Shown here: in pieces, positions 26,296 to 27,330 of the stretch
How positions within the stretch are numbered: position 1 is the stretch's first letter
Layout of the letters: each line of letters opens with the position of its first letter
Assembly (NCBI GenBank): GCA_900756575.1
Contig: CAAEKQ010000178.1
Coordinates: 1-27,330 of the forward strand
From: an uncultured Oscillospiraceae bacterium
Lineage (GTDB): Bacteria > Bacillota > Clostridia > Oscillospirales > Oscillospiraceae
Direction of reading: 5' to 3'
Length of the DNA: 27,330 nt
Made by a program: the position numbers and the translations under genes
The notes under the pieces: generated by a model
Told to the model about the DNA's origin: nothing
What the model saw: only the letters and a program-made list of their open reading frames with translations
The model's database searches: none

Positions 26296-27330
26296 CGGTA
26301 TTTCAGCTTGATCTGCGGTTTCTTCACTTCCACCTCTACCAGCTTGCCGTCGTTTGTGAGCTTCACAGGCTTAATGTCAAAGTGGGAGTATTTTGCGATC
26401 TCGTCCAGCTTGGTCTTCTCCAGCAGGGAGCCAACCAGCGTATAGGCTTTTCCCTTTCTTCTGGCCCGTCCGGTACGGCCGATCCGGTGGATATAATATT
26501 CATTTTCCTCAGGGATGTCATAGTTGATGACGCAGTCCACATCGTCCACGTCGATACCCCGGGAGGCCACATCCGTTGCCACCAGCACATTGAGCTTGCC
26601 GTCCCGGAACTTCTGCATGACTTTTTCCCGCTGACTCTGACGGATATCCCCGTGGAGGCAGTCCACGGTATAGCTTCTGCCCTGCATATCGTCGCACAGC
26701 CGCTGACACATATGCTTGGTGTTGCAGAAAATAATCACCCGCTCAAGCCCCTGGCAATCCAGCAGCTGTATGGTGGTCATGAGCTTTTCAATCCCATTGC
26801 AGGTGATGGCGTACTGGTCAATATCCGGGCGGCTTTCCTCTTTGGGCTGCACGGTAATCTCCACCTCATCCCGCTGATACATCCAGCTGACGGTCATGAC
26901 CTCCTGGGAGATGGTGGCGGAGAACAGGCCCATATTGGTGCGGTTCTTCATCTTTTCGATGATGCCGGTGACGTCTTTGAAGAAGCCCATGTCCAGCATC
27001 CGGTCTGCCTCGTCCAGCACCACGGTTTTGATGCTGTCAAAGCGAATATTCTTGCGCTTATAGTGATCCATCAGACGGCCCGGAGTTGCCACCACAATCT
27101 GCGGCTTTTTGGCCAGCTGCTTTGCCTGTGCATCCAGCCGCTGACCGCCATAGAGCACCGCCACACGGACGCCCTTCTTAAACTCCAGCAGGCTTCTCAG
27201 CTCCTCGCCGATCTGGATGGCCAGCTCCCGGGTAGGAGCCAGAATCGCCGCCTGCACCGTCTCCTGAGCCGGGTCAATATGCTCGATCACCGGGATACCA
27301 AATGCAAACGTCTTACCGGTGCCGGTGGGG
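26292..27330 (-). CDS. DEAD-box ATP-dependent RNA helicase, 5' end outside window
   Basis: The visible 345 codons lack only the N-terminus. Motif order is complete from motif I: PTGTGKT at the window edge, PTRELA (Ia), TPGR (Ib), VLDEADRML (II), SAT (III), VIIFCNTK (IV), VLVATDVASRGIDV (V) and HRIGRTGR (VI). A short basic tail follows. This fits RNA unwinding in ribosome assembly or cold adaptation (CshA/DbpA/RhlE-like groups), but the subgroup cannot be fixed without the start and with so short a tail. It overlaps dprA by 4 bases and shares a transcript with it. Confidence 0.95.
   Translation of the reverse strand, partial: PTGTGKTFAFGIPVIEHIDPAQETVQAAILAPTRELAIQIGEELRSLLEFKKGVRVAVLYGGQRLDAQAKQLAKKPQIVVATPGRLMDHYKRKNIRFDSIKTVVLDEADRMLDMGFFKDVTGIIEKMKNRTNMGLFSATISQEVMTVSWMYQRDEVEITVQPKEESRPDIDQYAITCNGIEKLMTTIQLLDCQGLERVIIFCNTKHMCQRLCDDMQGRSYTVDCLHGDIRQSQREKVMQKFRDGKLNVLVATDVASRGIDVDDVDCVINYDIPEENEYYIHRIGRTGRARRKGKAYTLVGSLLEKTKLDEIAKYSHFDIKPVKLTNDGKLVEVEVKKPQIKLKYR

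Overview
The window reads as a chromosome segment of a low-oxygen, moderately GC-rich Firmicute of the Clostridia, most like an Oscillospiraceae/Ruminococcaceae gut commensal. The reasons are the anaerobic (class III) ribonucleotide reductase pair nrdD-nrdG, the paired TIGR03960/TIGR03936 radical-SAM proteins, a TIGR03905 TSCPD protein, strong AGGAGG-type ribosome sites, and TTGACA/TATAAT promoters with 17-bp spacers. This placement is inferred from gene content only. No phage, insertion sequence or CRISPR array is visible.

Layout. Bases 1-3055 (minus) hold a tightly overlapping operon nusB / short TsaD-like protein / xseA / xseB / ispA. Bases 3190-4808 (minus) carry a TepA-type ClpP-like protease, an unknown 154-aa protein and a MazF-type RNase with no adjacent antitoxin. 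A tRNA-Pro(GGG) with its own promoter and terminator follows at 4940-5016. Bases 5143-7906 (minus) carry the two-gene radical-SAM pair and a small zinc-ribbon protein. At 8032-11533 a tannase-like lipoprotein and a cysteine-rich beta-helix protein are divergently transcribed.

The most interesting part is 11593-16029. A methionine ABC transporter operon metQ-metN-metI (minus) faces a coupled pair, a PH-like 118-aa protein and a LysR regulator (plus). Two things stand out. (1) MetQ is circularly permuted: the half that is normally C-terminal comes first and the half that is normally N-terminal comes last. (2) The metQ transcript starts at a consensus promoter and first encodes a 33-residue peptide with 8 Met and 4 Cys. 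A textbook intrinsic terminator follows, and a competing pairing overlaps the peptide's stop codon. This looks like ribosome-mediated attenuation of a methionine-uptake operon. An ATAG-N7-CTAT box near -68 of this promoter could be the LysR site. Initiation control, elongation control, a terminator between metQ and metN, and a rearranged binding protein would then all act on one transport system.

Bases 16071-16854 carry a TSCPD protein and a YbaK-type deacylase. Bases 16962-18949 carry an ECF sigma factor overlapping a membrane protein that is probably its anti-sigma factor. Bases 19097-21235 encode an LTA-synthase-like sulfatase. Bases 21383-24869 form an operon nrdD-nrdG-dut-membrane protein with candidate NrdR boxes upstream. 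The stretch 24870-25350 has no convincing gene; it holds the nrdD control region, a 5'-UTR hairpin, a nested inverted-repeat region and a terminator. Bases 25351-27330 carry a DprA-like protein translationally coupled to a DEAD-box RNA helicase that runs off the end.
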